From Ruminococcaceae bacterium UBA6353 (GTDB lineage: Bacteria > Bacillota > Clostridia > Oscillospirales > Acutalibacteraceae), in assembly GCA_002437905.1 (NCBI GenBank), contig DJRT01000002.1:101841-165840 (forward strand): a DNA stretch of 64,000 nt, in the 5' to 3' direction. Below the pieces are notes generated by a model. It was not told the DNA's origin and made no database searches. It worked only from the letters and a program-made list of their open reading frames with translations. The translations under genes and the position numbers were made by a program. Positions within the stretch are counted from its first letter, which is position 1; the number at the start of each line of letters is the position of its first letter. Positions 34,966 to 43,451 of this stretch are shown here, in pieces.

Positions 34966-35868
34966 TTATTCATACAGGCCGGTAGCCGACCCTGTTGCCT
35001 TACGATCGAAAATAAAGCGGTCATCGGTATACCGGCCGCTGAGGGTGACCGTCTGCAGCCCGGCGCCGTCTGCCTGCAGCTGCCCGGCCAGATACACCAG
35101 CTTTTCCCGATACAGGTTAAAATCGCTGATACGCAGACTGGTGCGGCAGGTATTGGACAGGGCAGCAAAATCGGTGCCGAGACGCCGCTCCGGTGTAAAA
35201 TACCGCTGAAGCATGGCCGTGACGATCTGTGCGTGGAACAGGCGATCCGTCTGCGGATCACTCCAGCCGGTGTAGCGCAGCAGCGCCACCGCTTGTGTAG
35301 CGGTCAGGTTGCGCTCACCGGCCTCCAGCCGCAGCACGGTGCCGCGGTCATCTGTAAAAGAAACAGCCTCCGGCAGTGTGACCGCCACGCCGTTTTCCAG
35401 ATAATTCAGCCACTCCTCCGCCTGCTCGGCGGTCATGGCGATATAGTGCCGCACCGGCAGCTCCAGGGCAGTCTGTACGGCCTCCACAGCCGCTGCAGCG
35501 CCGCTCTTGCGGTAAACACCGACAAGGGTGGTATCCTCCCCCACCGCCAGCAGCTCCGGCACCGCCGCCACCCGCAGGGCAGAGCCCGCCGGATCAGCCT
35601 GCACCAGCGTAAAGCGTTCGTGTCCGGCATCGGTCAGCATCAGCAGCACCGTGGCTGCATCCTGCGGCGTATATACTGCCGTCACCGGCTCGGATGAAGC
35701 ATCCGGCGCATCCGCCGAGGCGGTCTGCTTGGCCTTATCCATCTGGTAGCTGACGACAATCCAGGCCGCCGTCACTGCTGCTGCCAGCAGCAGCAGCACA
35801 ACCGCCAGGATGACCTGCCCCTTTTTTCCCGGCATCCGGAAGCGCCGGCGACGAAATTCCAACGGCAT
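34966..35868 (-). CDS. LytR-CpsA-Psr-like membrane protein (degenerate)
   Basis: The 300-residue protein has a basic cytoplasmic tip, one membrane segment (about 15-38) and an extracytoplasmic domain. That domain's order of elements resembles LCP transferases, which attach teichoic acid or capsule polymers to peptidoglycan: FTLVQADPAGSALRVAAVP (about 85), LPVRHYIAM (about 142) and LRLEAGERNLTATQAVALLRY (about 185). The usual conserved IPRD arginine and D-x-GG segment are not preserved, so catalysis is doubtful. The ATG at 35868 has AAGGAAG upstream. A TATAAT on the minus strand at 35923-35928 lacks a good -35. Confidence 0.65.
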   Translation of the reverse strand: MPLEFRRRRFRMPGKKGQVILAVVLLLLAAAVTAAWIVVSYQMDKAKQTASADAPDASSEPVTAVYTPQDAATVLLMLTDAGHERFTLVQADPAGSALRVAAVPELLAVGEDTTLVGVYRKSGAAAAVEAVQTALELPVRHYIAMTAEQAEEWLNYLENGVAVTLPEAVSFTDDRGTVLRLEAGERNLTATQAVALLRYTGWSDPQTDRLFHAQIVTAMLQRYFTPERRLGTDFAALSNTCRTSLRISDFNLYREKLVYLAGQLQADGAGLQTVTLSGRYTDDRFIFDRKATGSATGLYE

Positions 35869-35988
35869 ATCGGGGTCTTCCTTCTGCACGCACTGTCTTG
35901 GCAGCACTGTGCGCCGTTGTCTATTATATGTTTTTGACAGCCATCCATGCTGTCCAAAAGGCAAAAAATTCTTCAGGCGCATCGGCGG

Positions 35989-37284
35989 TCACAGCACCTC
36001 CTGTCCCAGCAGAATATCCCCGTCTACGCCGGTGATGGCAGCCGTCACAAAGACACCGCCGGGCTTGTCCGTTTTCACACGCACAGTCAGATAGGTGTCC
36101 GTGTGTCCCTCCACCGTGCCGTCCGGCTGCGGCGTCTCCAGCAGCACCTCTGCCGACCGGCCGACATAGCCGGCTGCATAGGCAGCGGCACACTGCCCGC
36201 AGGCGGCCAGCATAGCGTGCACACGCCGGGTCTTTTCTGCATGCGGAATCTGCTCCGGCATCCTGTCCGCCGGCGTACCCGGCCGGCGGGAATAGGCGAA
36301 TACATGCACGCGGGAAAAAGCCATCCGCTGCACAAAGGCCAGCGAATCGGCAAACTCCTCCGCCGTCTCCCCCGGAAACCCGACCATCACATCCGTGGTC
36401 AGCGCGCAGCCGGGAAAAAGCTGCCGCAGATGGTCACACAGCGCCGCAAAGGCCGCCGTATCATAGTGGCGATTCATGCGGCGCAGCGTGGCATCGCAGC
36501 CGCTCTGCAGCGCCACATGGAACTGCGGACACAGCTTTGGCTGCGCCGCCAGACGGGCAAGAATCTCCGGCGTCATAAAATCCGGCTCCAGCGATCCCAG
36601 ACGCACGCGGGCAATGCCGGGCACCGCGCAGGCCGCCTCCACCGCATCGGCAATACTGCCGCCGGTATCCTGCCCATAGGCGGTCAGATTGATGCCAACC
36701 AGCACCGCCTCCTTATATCCCCGCGCAGCCAGCGCCTCCAGCTCCTGCCGGATATCCTCCGGCGCACGGGAGCGCACCCGTCCGCGGGCATACGGAATGA
36801 TGCAGTAGGTGCAAAAGCGGTTGCAGCCGTCCTGTATTTTGACAAAAGCCCGGGTGCGCCCGGCAAAGTCCTCGATAGCCAACGGCTCAATGGTCTTTTC
36901 GTGCGGCGGAACATCCACAATCCGCTGGCGGCTGGCAAAAAAGCGCTCCAGATGGTGCGGCAACGCCCGCCGGGCGGCATTGCCCAGCACGATATCCGCC
37001 TCGGAGAAGCTTTCGGCGATCTGCGGGAATGCCTGCGGCATACAGCCGGTCAGCACCAGCACAGCCGTGGGGGCCTGCCGCCGGCAGCGGCGCAGAAGCT
37101 GCCGCAGCTTGCGGTCGCTCTCTCCCGTCACGGTGCAGGAATTGATCACCAGACCGTCATAAGAGGCTGCCTGCTCCGGCTGATACTCCGCCGTTTCGTA
37201 GCCCGCCTGCTCCAGCAGCCGGCGCATGGCCTGTGTCTCATATTGATTGACCTTGCAGCCAAGGGTGTGAAAGGCAATTTTCAT
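35989..37284 (-). CDS. mtaB: tRNA t6A37 methylthiotransferase MtaB
   Basis: MtaB inserts a methylthio group into t6A at position 37 of tRNAs reading ANN codons. The 431-residue protein has the N-terminal UPF0004 domain with cluster cysteines (LGCKVN near 8, SCTVTG near 47, TGCMPQ near 80). The radical SAM motif is CNRFCTYC near 153 and there is a C-terminal TRAM-like domain. The start MKIAFHTLGCKVNQYE at 37284 is family-standard. Confidence 0.93.
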   Translation of the reverse strand: MKIAFHTLGCKVNQYETQAMRRLLEQAGYETAEYQPEQAASYDGLVINSCTVTGESDRKLRQLLRRCRRQAPTAVLVLTGCMPQAFPQIAESFSEADIVLGNAARRALPHHLERFFASRQRIVDVPPHEKTIEPLAIEDFAGRTRAFVKIQDGCNRFCTYCIIPYARGRVRSRAPEDIRQELEALAARGYKEAVLVGINLTAYGQDTGGSIADAVEAACAVPGIARVRLGSLEPDFMTPEILARLAAQPKLCPQFHVALQSGCDATLRRMNRHYDTAAFAALCDHLRQLFPGCALTTDVMVGFPGETAEEFADSLAFVQRMAFSRVHVFAYSRRPGTPADRMPEQIPHAEKTRRVHAMLAACGQCAAAYAAGYVGRSAEVLLETPQPDGTVEGHTDTYLTVRVKTDKPGGVFVTAAITGVDGDILLGQEVL

Positions 37285-37331
37285 CGTGTAACAAGCTCCA
37301 ACGATATAACTGATAATGTACAAACACTTTC

Positions 37332-37360
37332 ATTATACTGTTCTGCCGACAAAAAAGCAA
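37332..37360 (-). promoter_or_regulatory. Promoter of mtaB
   Basis: The minus strand reads TTGCTT, 17 bp and a perfect TATAAT, about 48 bases before the mtaB start. Confidence 0.75.
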
Positions 37361-37409
37361 TCATTCAGGGGGATTTTTATGAATTTTTCTTTTCTTTCGC
37401 CTTCGGCGG

Positions 37410-37438
37410 TTGATTTTCGCGGCGGGTTTTGGTATACT
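37410..37438 (+). promoter_or_regulatory. Promoter of the HD nucleotidase gene
   Basis: TTGATT, 17 bp and TATACT lie 50 bases before the start at 37488. It also fixes the gene start, because the longer ORF reading begins inside the promoter. Confidence 0.75.
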
Positions 37439-37487
37439 TCTAACGGCGATTTTCGCTTTCAAAGCAGCGTTCAAAGGAGCGTACGGA

Positions 37488-38066
37488 ATGGAGCATTCAT
37501 TTTTTGCCATGCTTTCCCGCATGAAGAACATCCCGCGTTGGGCACTGATGCGCAACACCCGCCAGGAGAATATCAGTGAGCACTCGCATGAGGTGGCGGT
37601 GCTGGCGCACGCGCTGGCACTGCTGACCAACGCCCACTACGGCGGACAGGTGGATCCGGCGGTCTGCGTGCTGCTGGCCGTCTACCACGATGTGCCGGAG
37701 ATCCTGACCGGAGATATGCCCACACCGGTGAAATACGCCACCCCCGCCATCCGGGAAGCCTACCGCCAGGTGGAGCAGGCCGCCTGCGACCGGCTGCTTT
37801 CCTGTCTGCCGGAGGAGCTGCGCGGCGAATACCGTCCCCTGCTGACCGAAACCGCCGGCACGCCGGAGGAACGCCGCATCGTCAAGGCCGCCGACAAGCT
37901 TTCTGCGCTGATCAAATGCGTGGAGGAAACCGGCCAGGGCAACCGGGAATTTGCCGCCGCGCGCCGCGCCACCGAAAAGGCTATACGGGCTATGCAGCTG
38001 CCCGCGGCAGACGAGTTTCTGAAAAACTATCTGCCCGCCTATGACCTGCCGCTGGACGAACAGTAA
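37488..38066 (+). CDS. HD-domain 5'-deoxynucleotidase (YfbR-like)
   Basis: YfbR-type enzymes hydrolyse deoxynucleoside 5'-monophosphates and keep the nucleotide pool balanced. The 192-residue protein has the metal-binding HD pattern: histidine in NISEHSHEVAVLAHAL near 30, HD in VYHDVPEILTGDMPTP near 69 and a distal aspartate in VKAADKLSALIKC near 132. GMP-like ITGD residues are conserved. AAAGGAG precedes the ATG at 37488. Confidence 0.85.
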   Translation: MEHSFFAMLSRMKNIPRWALMRNTRQENISEHSHEVAVLAHALALLTNAHYGGQVDPAVCVLLAVYHDVPEILTGDMPTPVKYATPAIREAYRQVEQAACDRLLSCLPEELRGEYRPLLTETAGTPEERRIVKAADKLSALIKCVEETGQGNREFAAARRATEKAIRAMQLPAADEFLKNYLPAYDLPLDEQ

Positions 38067-38101
38067 ACCATTGAACCAAATCAAAAAGAGGTGCTGATAC
38101 A

Positions 38102-38944
38102 GTGTACAAAATTCTTGCAAAAGACAGGCTCAATGACACCGTTACCCGCATGGTGATTGACGCGCCGGCCGTAGCCCGTAAGGCTGAGGCCGGGCAGTTT
38201 ATCATCCTGCGGGTGGATGAGCGCGGTGAGCGCATCCCGCTGACGGTGGCCGACTATGACCGGCAGGCCGGCACGGTGACCATCATCTATCAGATCGTGG
38301 GCGGCACCACGATGAAGCTGGATGCCCTGCAGCCGGGCGACTGCCTGCACGATTTTGTTGGGCCGCTTGGCCGGGCCACCGAAACCGAGGGATTGAAAAA
38401 GGTTGCCGTGATCGGCGGCGGCGTTGGCTGTGCCATTGCCTACCCCGTAGCCAAAAAGCTGCATGAACAGGGGGCACAGGTACACACCATTGTGGGCTTC
38501 CGCAATGCGGATCTGGTGATCCTGGAAAAGGAATTTGCTGCTGTCAGCGACCGGCTGAAGATCATGACCGATGATGGCTCCTACGGCGAAAAAGGGCTGG
38601 TCACCAACGCCCTCAAGGCGCTTATTGACAGCGGTGAGCAATATGACGAGGTCATCGCCATCGGCCCGCTGCCGATGATGAAGTTTGTCTGCCTGCTGAC
38701 AAAAGAGTACGGCATCAAGACCATCGTGAGCATGAACCCCATCATGGTGGATGGCACCGGCATGTGCGGCGGCTGCCGCCTGAGTGTCGGCGGTGAGACC
38801 AAATTCGCCTGTGTGGACGGCCCGGATTTTGACGGGCATCTGGTCGATTTTGACCTGGCCATGCAGCGCAACGGCACCTACCGTGAGGCGGAAAAGAAAG
38901 CGCGTGACGCCGCCTGCCATCTGCTCAATAAGGAGGTACAGTAA
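38102..38944 (+). CDS. nfnA: NfnA-type FAD/NAD-binding reductase subunit
   Basis: With the next gene this forms an NADH-dependent ferredoxin:NADP+ oxidoreductase (NfnAB), an electron-bifurcating enzyme of anaerobes; the same folds occur in sulfide dehydrogenase. The 280-residue protein has the flavin site RIPLTVADYD near 40, the nucleotide-binding VIGGGVGCAIAYPVAK near 103 and a C-terminal 2Fe-2S cluster (DGTGMCGGCRL near 220, then ACVDGP). The start is a GTG at 38102 with GAGGTG eight bases upstream. nfnB begins two bases after its stop. Confidence 0.9.
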   Translation: MYKILAKDRLNDTVTRMVIDAPAVARKAEAGQFIILRVDERGERIPLTVADYDRQAGTVTIIYQIVGGTTMKLDALQPGDCLHDFVGPLGRATETEGLKKVAVIGGGVGCAIAYPVAKKLHEQGAQVHTIVGFRNADLVILEKEFAAVSDRLKIMTDDGSYGEKGLVTNALKALIDSGEQYDEVIAIGPLPMMKFVCLLTKEYGIKTIVSMNPIMVDGTGMCGGCRLSVGGETKFACVDGPDFDGHLVDFDLAMQRNGTYREAEKKARDAACHLLNKEVQ

Positions 38945-38946
38945 CC

Positions 38947-40341
38947 ATGCCGAATATGTCCCTGAAGAAAAACCCCATGCCCACGCAGGAACCGCAGGTG
39001 CGCCGCCGCAATTTTGCCGAGGTGGCCACCGGCTACACGGCCGAACAGGCCATTGACGAAGCCAAGCGCTGCCTGCACTGCAAGAACAAGCCATGCTCCG
39101 GCGGCTGCCCGGTGCAGATCGACATTCCGGCCTTTATCGCCCGCATGGCCGAGGGAGACTTTGAGGGCGCCTATCAGAAGATCTCCGAGGCAAGCTCCCT
39201 GCCGGCGGTGTGCGGCCGTGTGTGCCCGCAGGAAAACCAGTGTGAGCACAACTGTGTGCGCGGTATCAAGGGAGAGCCGGTCGCCATCGGCCGGCTGGAG
39301 CGCTTTGCAGCCGACTGGCACAACGCCCACGCCGGCAGTGCCGCCGCACCGGCGGCACCCTCCAATGGGCACAAGGTCGCCGTGGTCGGCTCCGGCCCCT
39401 CCGGCCTGGCCTGCGCCGGCGATCTGATCGGCCGCGGCTATGAGGTGACGCTGTATGAGGCTCTGCACACGGCCGGCGGCGTGCTGGTGTACGGTATTCC
39501 GGAATTCCGGCTGCCCAAGGCCATCGTGCAGCAGGAAATCGACCGCCTGAAAGCCCGCGGCGTGAAGGTACAGACCAACACCGTGATCGGCAAGACCCTG
39601 AGCATCGACGAACTGATGGAGGAAGAAGGCTGCGAAGCGGTCTTTATCGGCTCCGGTGCCGGGCTGCCCCGCTTTATGAACATTCCGGGCGAAAATCTCA
39701 ACAGTGTTTATTCTGCCAATGAATTTCTCACCCGTGTGAACCTGATGAAGGCCTACGAGCCGGACAGCGACACCCCGGTGGTGCGTGGCCGCCATGTGAC
39801 GGTGGTGGGCGGCGGCAATGTGGCCATGGATGCCGCCCGCTGCGCCATGCGCCTGGGTGCCGACAGCGTTTCCATCGTCTACCGGCGCTCGGCCGAGGAG
39901 ATGCCCGCCCGCGCGGAGGAAGTGGAACACGCCAAGGAAGAAGGCGTCATTTTCCGCTACCTGACCAATCCGGTGGAGATCCTGCCGGGTGAGCACAATG
40001 ATGTGGCCGGGATGCGGTGCGTGGAGATGGAACTGGGCGAACCGGACGCCAGCGGCCGCCGCCGGCCGGTAGCCAAGCCGGATTCCGCCTTTGTGCTGGA
40101 GACCGACTGCGTCATCATGGCGATCGGCACCTCCCCCAACCCGCTGATCAAGGCCACCACCGAGGGGCTGGAGACCAAGAGCTGGGGCGGCATTGTGGCC
40201 GATGAGGACGGCCGCACCTCCCGCGCCGGTGTATTTGCCGGCGGCGACGCTGTGACCGGTGCCGCCACGGTCATTCTGGCCATGGGCGCCGGCAAGAAGG
40301 CCGCCGCCGCCATTGACGAATACATCCGCTCCAAGGGCTGA
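38947..40341 (+). CDS. nfnB: NfnB-type (GltD-like) NADPH oxidoreductase subunit
   Basis: This is the larger NfnAB subunit. The N-terminal ferredoxin-like domain binds two 4Fe-4S clusters through CLHCKNKPCSGGCP (about 42-55) and CGRVCPQENQCEHNC (about 85-102). Then come two Rossmann domains, VVGSGPSGLACAGDL near 145 for FAD and VVGGGNVAMDAARCA near 285 for NADPH, and the GltD-family C-terminus with AGVFAGGDAVTGAATV near 430. The length of 464 is standard. Annotation as glutamate synthase small subunit is common, but no large glutamate synthase gene is adjacent. Confidence 0.9.
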   Translation: MPNMSLKKNPMPTQEPQVRRRNFAEVATGYTAEQAIDEAKRCLHCKNKPCSGGCPVQIDIPAFIARMAEGDFEGAYQKISEASSLPAVCGRVCPQENQCEHNCVRGIKGEPVAIGRLERFAADWHNAHAGSAAAPAAPSNGHKVAVVGSGPSGLACAGDLIGRGYEVTLYEALHTAGGVLVYGIPEFRLPKAIVQQEIDRLKARGVKVQTNTVIGKTLSIDELMEEEGCEAVFIGSGAGLPRFMNIPGENLNSVYSANEFLTRVNLMKAYEPDSDTPVVRGRHVTVVGGGNVAMDAARCAMRLGADSVSIVYRRSAEEMPARAEEVEHAKEEGVIFRYLTNPVEILPGEHNDVAGMRCVEMELGEPDASGRRRPVAKPDSAFVLETDCVIMAIGTSPNPLIKATTEGLETKSWGGIVADEDGRTSRAGVFAGGDAVTGAATVILAMGAGKKAAAAIDEYIRSKG

Positions 40342-40369
40342 GATTGTCCACGCCCTTGTAAAGAACCGT

Positions 40370-40410
40370 ACTGCCATTCTTCTGCAGTAGCAGAGGAATG
40401 GCAGTTTTTT
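40370..40410 (+). terminator. Terminator after nfnAB
   Basis: ACTGCCATTC pairs with GAATGGCAGT, with additional internal pairing (CTGC/GCAG), followed by TTTTTT. Confidence 0.88.
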
Positions 40411-40413
40411 CTA

Positions 40414-40442
40414 TTGACTTTTCTTTCGGCATATGGTATTCT
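40414..40442 (+). promoter_or_regulatory. Promoter of dinB
   Basis: TTGACT, 17 bp and TATTCT lie directly after the nfnAB terminator and 38 bases before the dinB start. Confidence 0.78.
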
Positions 40443-40450
40443 TTCGATGA

Positions 40451-40463
40451 CGAACATATGTTC
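40451..40463 (+). promoter_or_regulatory. LexA (SOS) box upstream of dinB
   Basis: CGAACATATGTTC fits the Gram-positive LexA/DinR consensus CGAACRNRYGTTYC through GAAC-N4-GTTC. It lies 8 bp after the -10, over the transcription start, where LexA would repress. Confidence 0.9.
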
Positions 40464-40480
40464 TTTTTGGAGTTGATACA

Positions 40481-41680
40481 ATGGACAGAGCCATCCTGCA
40501 TGTGGACTGCAATAAATTCTATGCCTCGGTAGAATGCTGCCGCCGGCCGGAGCTGCGGGAGCTGCCATTGGCCGTGGGCGGCGACGAAGCCATGCGCCAC
40601 GGCATTGTACTGACCAAAAATGAGCTGGCCGCACGCTGCGGCATCTCCACCGGTGAGCCGCTGTGGTCTGCCCGGCAAAAATGCCCCGGCCTGGTCGTGG
40701 TGCCGCCGGATTTTCCCACATACATCCGGTATTCCGGCATGGTACGCCAAATTCTGGACAGCTACACCGACCGGGTAGAGCCGTTCGGGCTGGACGAGGC
40801 CTGGCTGGAACTGACCGGCTGCCCCGGCTCCCCGGAGGCCACCGCCGATGAGATCCGGCAGCGGGTACACCGGGAGCTTGGCATCACCGTCAGCATTGGG
40901 GTCAGCTTCAATAAAACCTTCGCCAAGCTGGGCAGCGACTATAAGAAACCGGACGCCATAACGGTCTTTTCCAGGGAAAACTTCCGCGAAAAGGTCTGGC
41001 CCCTGCCAGCCGGCAGCCTGCTGTTCGTCGGCCGCGCCACACAGCAGAAGCTGGCACAGCGGTACATCTTTACCATCGGCGATATTGCACGGGCGGAGCC
41101 GGCGCTGCTGCGCTCACTGCTGGGCAAGTGCGGCAGCATGCTGCACGCCGCGGCAAACGGTCTGGACGGACAGCCGGTGATCCCTGCCGGACAGGAGGCC
41201 GCCATCCAATCGGTCAGCAACAGCATGACCACCTACCGCGATCTATTGGACGATCACGATGCCCGCCTGGTGCTGACCGCACTGGCGGAAACGGTCGGCC
41301 GCCGGCTGCGCGGGCAGCACCTGTGCGGACGCACGGTGGAGGTGCACGCGCGGGATAATACGCTGAGTGCGCACGCCTTCCGCACCACGCTGGATCACTA
41401 TATCTGCTCCACGGAGGACATTGCCGGGGAAGCCATTGCCCTCCTGCAGGCAAAATACCGCTGGGCAAAGCCCCTGCGTACACTGACCGTCGGTATCAGC
41501 GGTCTGGTGCCGGATACCACCCCCAGCCAGACCGACCTGCTGGGCGGCGCACAGCGGGAGCGACGGGAACGGCTGGATGTGGCCACCGACGCCCTGCGCC
41601 GGCGGTTTGGTGAGGGCTGCGTGCGCCGCGCCATCCTGTTGGAGGATCCGGCACTGGCCGGGCTGCGGCCGCCGCGCTGA
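40481..41680 (+). CDS. dinB: DNA polymerase IV (Y family)
   Basis: This error-prone polymerase copies damaged templates. The 399-residue protein has the catalytic aspartate in ILHVDCNKFYASVE (residue 9), FGLDEAWLELTG near 104 carrying the second acidic pair, and SIGVSFNKTFAKLGSD near 139, then thumb and little-finger domains. GGAG lies eight bases before the ATG at 40481. The LexA box and promoter immediately upstream indicate DNA-damage induction. Confidence 0.95.
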   Translation: MDRAILHVDCNKFYASVECCRRPELRELPLAVGGDEAMRHGIVLTKNELAARCGISTGEPLWSARQKCPGLVVVPPDFPTYIRYSGMVRQILDSYTDRVEPFGLDEAWLELTGCPGSPEATADEIRQRVHRELGITVSIGVSFNKTFAKLGSDYKKPDAITVFSRENFREKVWPLPAGSLLFVGRATQQKLAQRYIFTIGDIARAEPALLRSLLGKCGSMLHAAANGLDGQPVIPAGQEAAIQSVSNSMTTYRDLLDDHDARLVLTALAETVGRRLRGQHLCGRTVEVHARDNTLSAHAFRTTLDHYICSTEDIAGEAIALLQAKYRWAKPLRTLTVGISGLVPDTTPSQTDLLGGAQRERRERLDVATDALRRRFGEGCVRRAILLEDPALAGLRPPR

Positions 41681-41713
41681 GCAAAAATGGCAAAAACGGC
41701 CCAAAACCGCGCA

Positions 41714-41742
41714 TTGACATTCCGGCAAAGCTGCGCTATGAT
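41714..41742 (+). promoter_or_regulatory. Promoter of the ROK-SIS operon
   Basis: A perfect TTGACA, 17 bp and TATGAT lie 49 bases before the chosen TTG start of the ROK gene, and inside the longer ORF reading, which it therefore argues against. Confidence 0.8.
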
Positions 41743-41791
41743 AAACAGCGATTGGTTTACACAGGAAAATCCATTCAGGGAGGGATGCCCG

Positions 41792-42724
41792 TTGTATCTC
41801 GGCATCGACATCGGCGGCACAAAATGCGCCGTTATCCGCGGCACGGCGGCTATGGAGATCGTGCAAAAGGAAAGCTTTGCAACCGAAGATGTTCACCGCA
41901 CACTGGAAAGGATTTTTTCCATCGCCGAACGCTTCCGGCCATTCGAGGCCATCGGCATCAGCTGCGGCGGACCGCTGGATTCCCGCAAAGGGGTCATCCT
42001 CTCCCCACCCAACCTGCCTGGATGGGACGCTGTTCCCATCACGGCCATGCTGCAGGAGCGGTTCGGCGTGCCGGCCTATCTGCTGAACGACGCCAACGCC
42101 TGCACCCTGGCCGAGTGGAAATTCGGCGCCGGCCGGGGCAGCCGGGATATGCTGTTTCTCACCTTCGGCACCGGTCTTGGTGCCGGCATGATCCTGAATG
42201 GACGCCTGCATGTGGGCGCCAGCGATATGGCCGGCGAGGTAGGCCATATCCGCCTATGTACGCAGGGGCCCGTCGGCTATGGCAAGCGCGGCTCCTTCGA
42301 GGGCTTCTGCAGCGGCGGCGGGCTGGCGCAGCTTGGGCAGACGCTGGCGCGTGAGCAGCTGCAGCAGGGAAAAACCGTGGGCTACTGCCACAGCCTGGCC
42401 GAGCTGCCGGCCATCACCGCCAAAAGCATCGCCGAGGCTGCCGCAAACGGCGATAAAACGGCCGTGGAGGTCTACCGCCTGTGCGGCGAAAAGCTGGGCT
42501 ACGGCCTTTCCGTACTGATTGATACGCTGAACCCCGATACCATTGTGATCGGCAGCATTTTCCAGCGTGCCGAAAGCCTGCTGCGTCCCGCCATGGAGGC
42601 CGTGATCGCCCGCGAGGCTCTGCCGGCTGCTGCGGGAGCCTGCCGCATTGTCCCCGCTGCCTTAGGGGAACGCATCGGCGACATTGCCGCACTGAATCTT
42701 GCCGTCTGCGGGCAGGAACTGTAA
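41792..42724 (+). CDS. ROK family sugar kinase/regulator lacking the zinc motif
   Basis: The 310-residue protein has the ATP motif GIDIGGTKCAVI at the N-terminus, catalytic aspartate in LLNDANACTLAEWKFGAG near 100 and FGTGLGAGMILNGRL near 125. The ROK zinc motif (CxCGxxGCxE) is replaced by VGYGKRGSFEG, so the three cysteines are lost. I chose the TTG at 41792, with GGAGGG seven bases upstream, because the promoter overlaps any longer form. It precedes a GmhA-like SIS gene by 32 bases; the pair may phosphorylate and isomerise a sugar. The substrate is unknown. Confidence 0.82.
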   Translation: MYLGIDIGGTKCAVIRGTAAMEIVQKESFATEDVHRTLERIFSIAERFRPFEAIGISCGGPLDSRKGVILSPPNLPGWDAVPITAMLQERFGVPAYLLNDANACTLAEWKFGAGRGSRDMLFLTFGTGLGAGMILNGRLHVGASDMAGEVGHIRLCTQGPVGYGKRGSFEGFCSGGGLAQLGQTLAREQLQQGKTVGYCHSLAELPAITAKSIAEAAANGDKTAVEVYRLCGEKLGYGLSVLIDTLNPDTIVIGSIFQRAESLLRPAMEAVIAREALPAAAGACRIVPAALGERIGDIAALNLAVCGQEL

Positions 42725-42756
42725 GCCACATCCGGGAAAAGAAAGGACGATCCAAT

Positions 42757-43389
42757 ATGTTGAACGAACTGCTCAGCCGCTATCCCGCACTGGCCGTATG
42801 CCGCGACCAGCTGCAGGCGGCCATGGAGCTGCTGTACACCACCTACTGTGAGGGCGGCAGGATCCTGGTATGCGGCAATGGCGGAAGCTGCGCCGACAGC
42901 GAACACATCGTGGGCGAACTGATGAAAGGGTTCCTGCTCCCCCGCCCCATCCCCGCAAAGGATGTGGCCGCCCTCCGGGCGCTTTTCCCGGAGGATGCCG
43001 ACCGGATGGCAGCCGCTCTGCAGCGCGCCATTCCGGCCATCTCGCTGCCAAGCCAGGTGGCGGTATCCTCCGCCTATATCAACGATGTGCAGCCGGATAT
43101 GGTCTATGCGCAGCTTGTTTACGGCTACCCCGGCACCGCCGATACCGTGATCGGCATTTCCACTTCCGGAAACTCCGCCAATGTGGTCAATGCCATCAAG
43201 GTGGCCAGGGTCTGCGGCAAGCGGACCCTGGGACTGACCGGGGCAAAACCGGGCCAGCTGGATAGCCTGTGCGACATCGTCATCAAGGTGCCGGAAACCG
43301 AAACCTATAAAATTCAGGAGCTGCACCTGCCGGTATACCATTATCTGTGCGCCGCACTGGAGCAGCGGGCGTTTGGAAACGAAGAATAA
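42757..43389 (+). CDS. SIS-domain phosphosugar isomerase (GmhA-like)
   Basis: The 210-residue single SIS domain has VCGNGGSCADSEHIVGELMKGF near 38, STSGNSANVVNAIKVAR near 133 and the C-terminal IQELHLPVYHYLCAALE that matches the GmhA active-site helix. GmhA converts sedoheptulose 7-phosphate to a heptose phosphate. A Gram-positive host without LPS might use it for a surface glycan or another sugar phosphate. An insert between about 60 and 100 (DVAALRALFPEDADRMAAAL) is also typical of this group. Confidence 0.82.
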   Translation: MLNELLSRYPALAVCRDQLQAAMELLYTTYCEGGRILVCGNGGSCADSEHIVGELMKGFLLPRPIPAKDVAALRALFPEDADRMAAALQRAIPAISLPSQVAVSSAYINDVQPDMVYAQLVYGYPGTADTVIGISTSGNSANVVNAIKVARVCGKRTLGLTGAKPGQLDSLCDIVIKVPETETYKIQELHLPVYHYLCAALEQRAFGNEE

Positions 43390-43398
43390 CACAGCCAG

Positions 43399-43440
43399 AA
43401 CGGCCGTGACTGCCAAAAACGCAGCCACGGCCGTTTTTTA
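43399..43440. terminator. Terminator between SIS and hexosamine kinase genes
   Basis: AACGGCCGTG pairs with CACGGCCGTT around a 17-base loop and is followed by T residues on the plus strand. It lies between two convergent units. Confidence 0.82.
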
Positions 43441-43451
43441 TTGCTCCGGTT

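Noticed and set aside
38947..40341. Glutamate synthase small subunit (gltD) as the name for this gene
   Set aside because: No glutamate synthase large subunit is adjacent, whereas an NfnA-type 2Fe-2S flavoprotein is encoded two bases upstream, so the NfnAB assignment explains the context better.
41687..41791. 35-codon N-terminal extension of the ROK protein
   Set aside because: A TTGACA-17-TATGAT promoter lies inside it, and the TTG at 41792 has a GGAGGG site and gives the normal ROK N-terminus.
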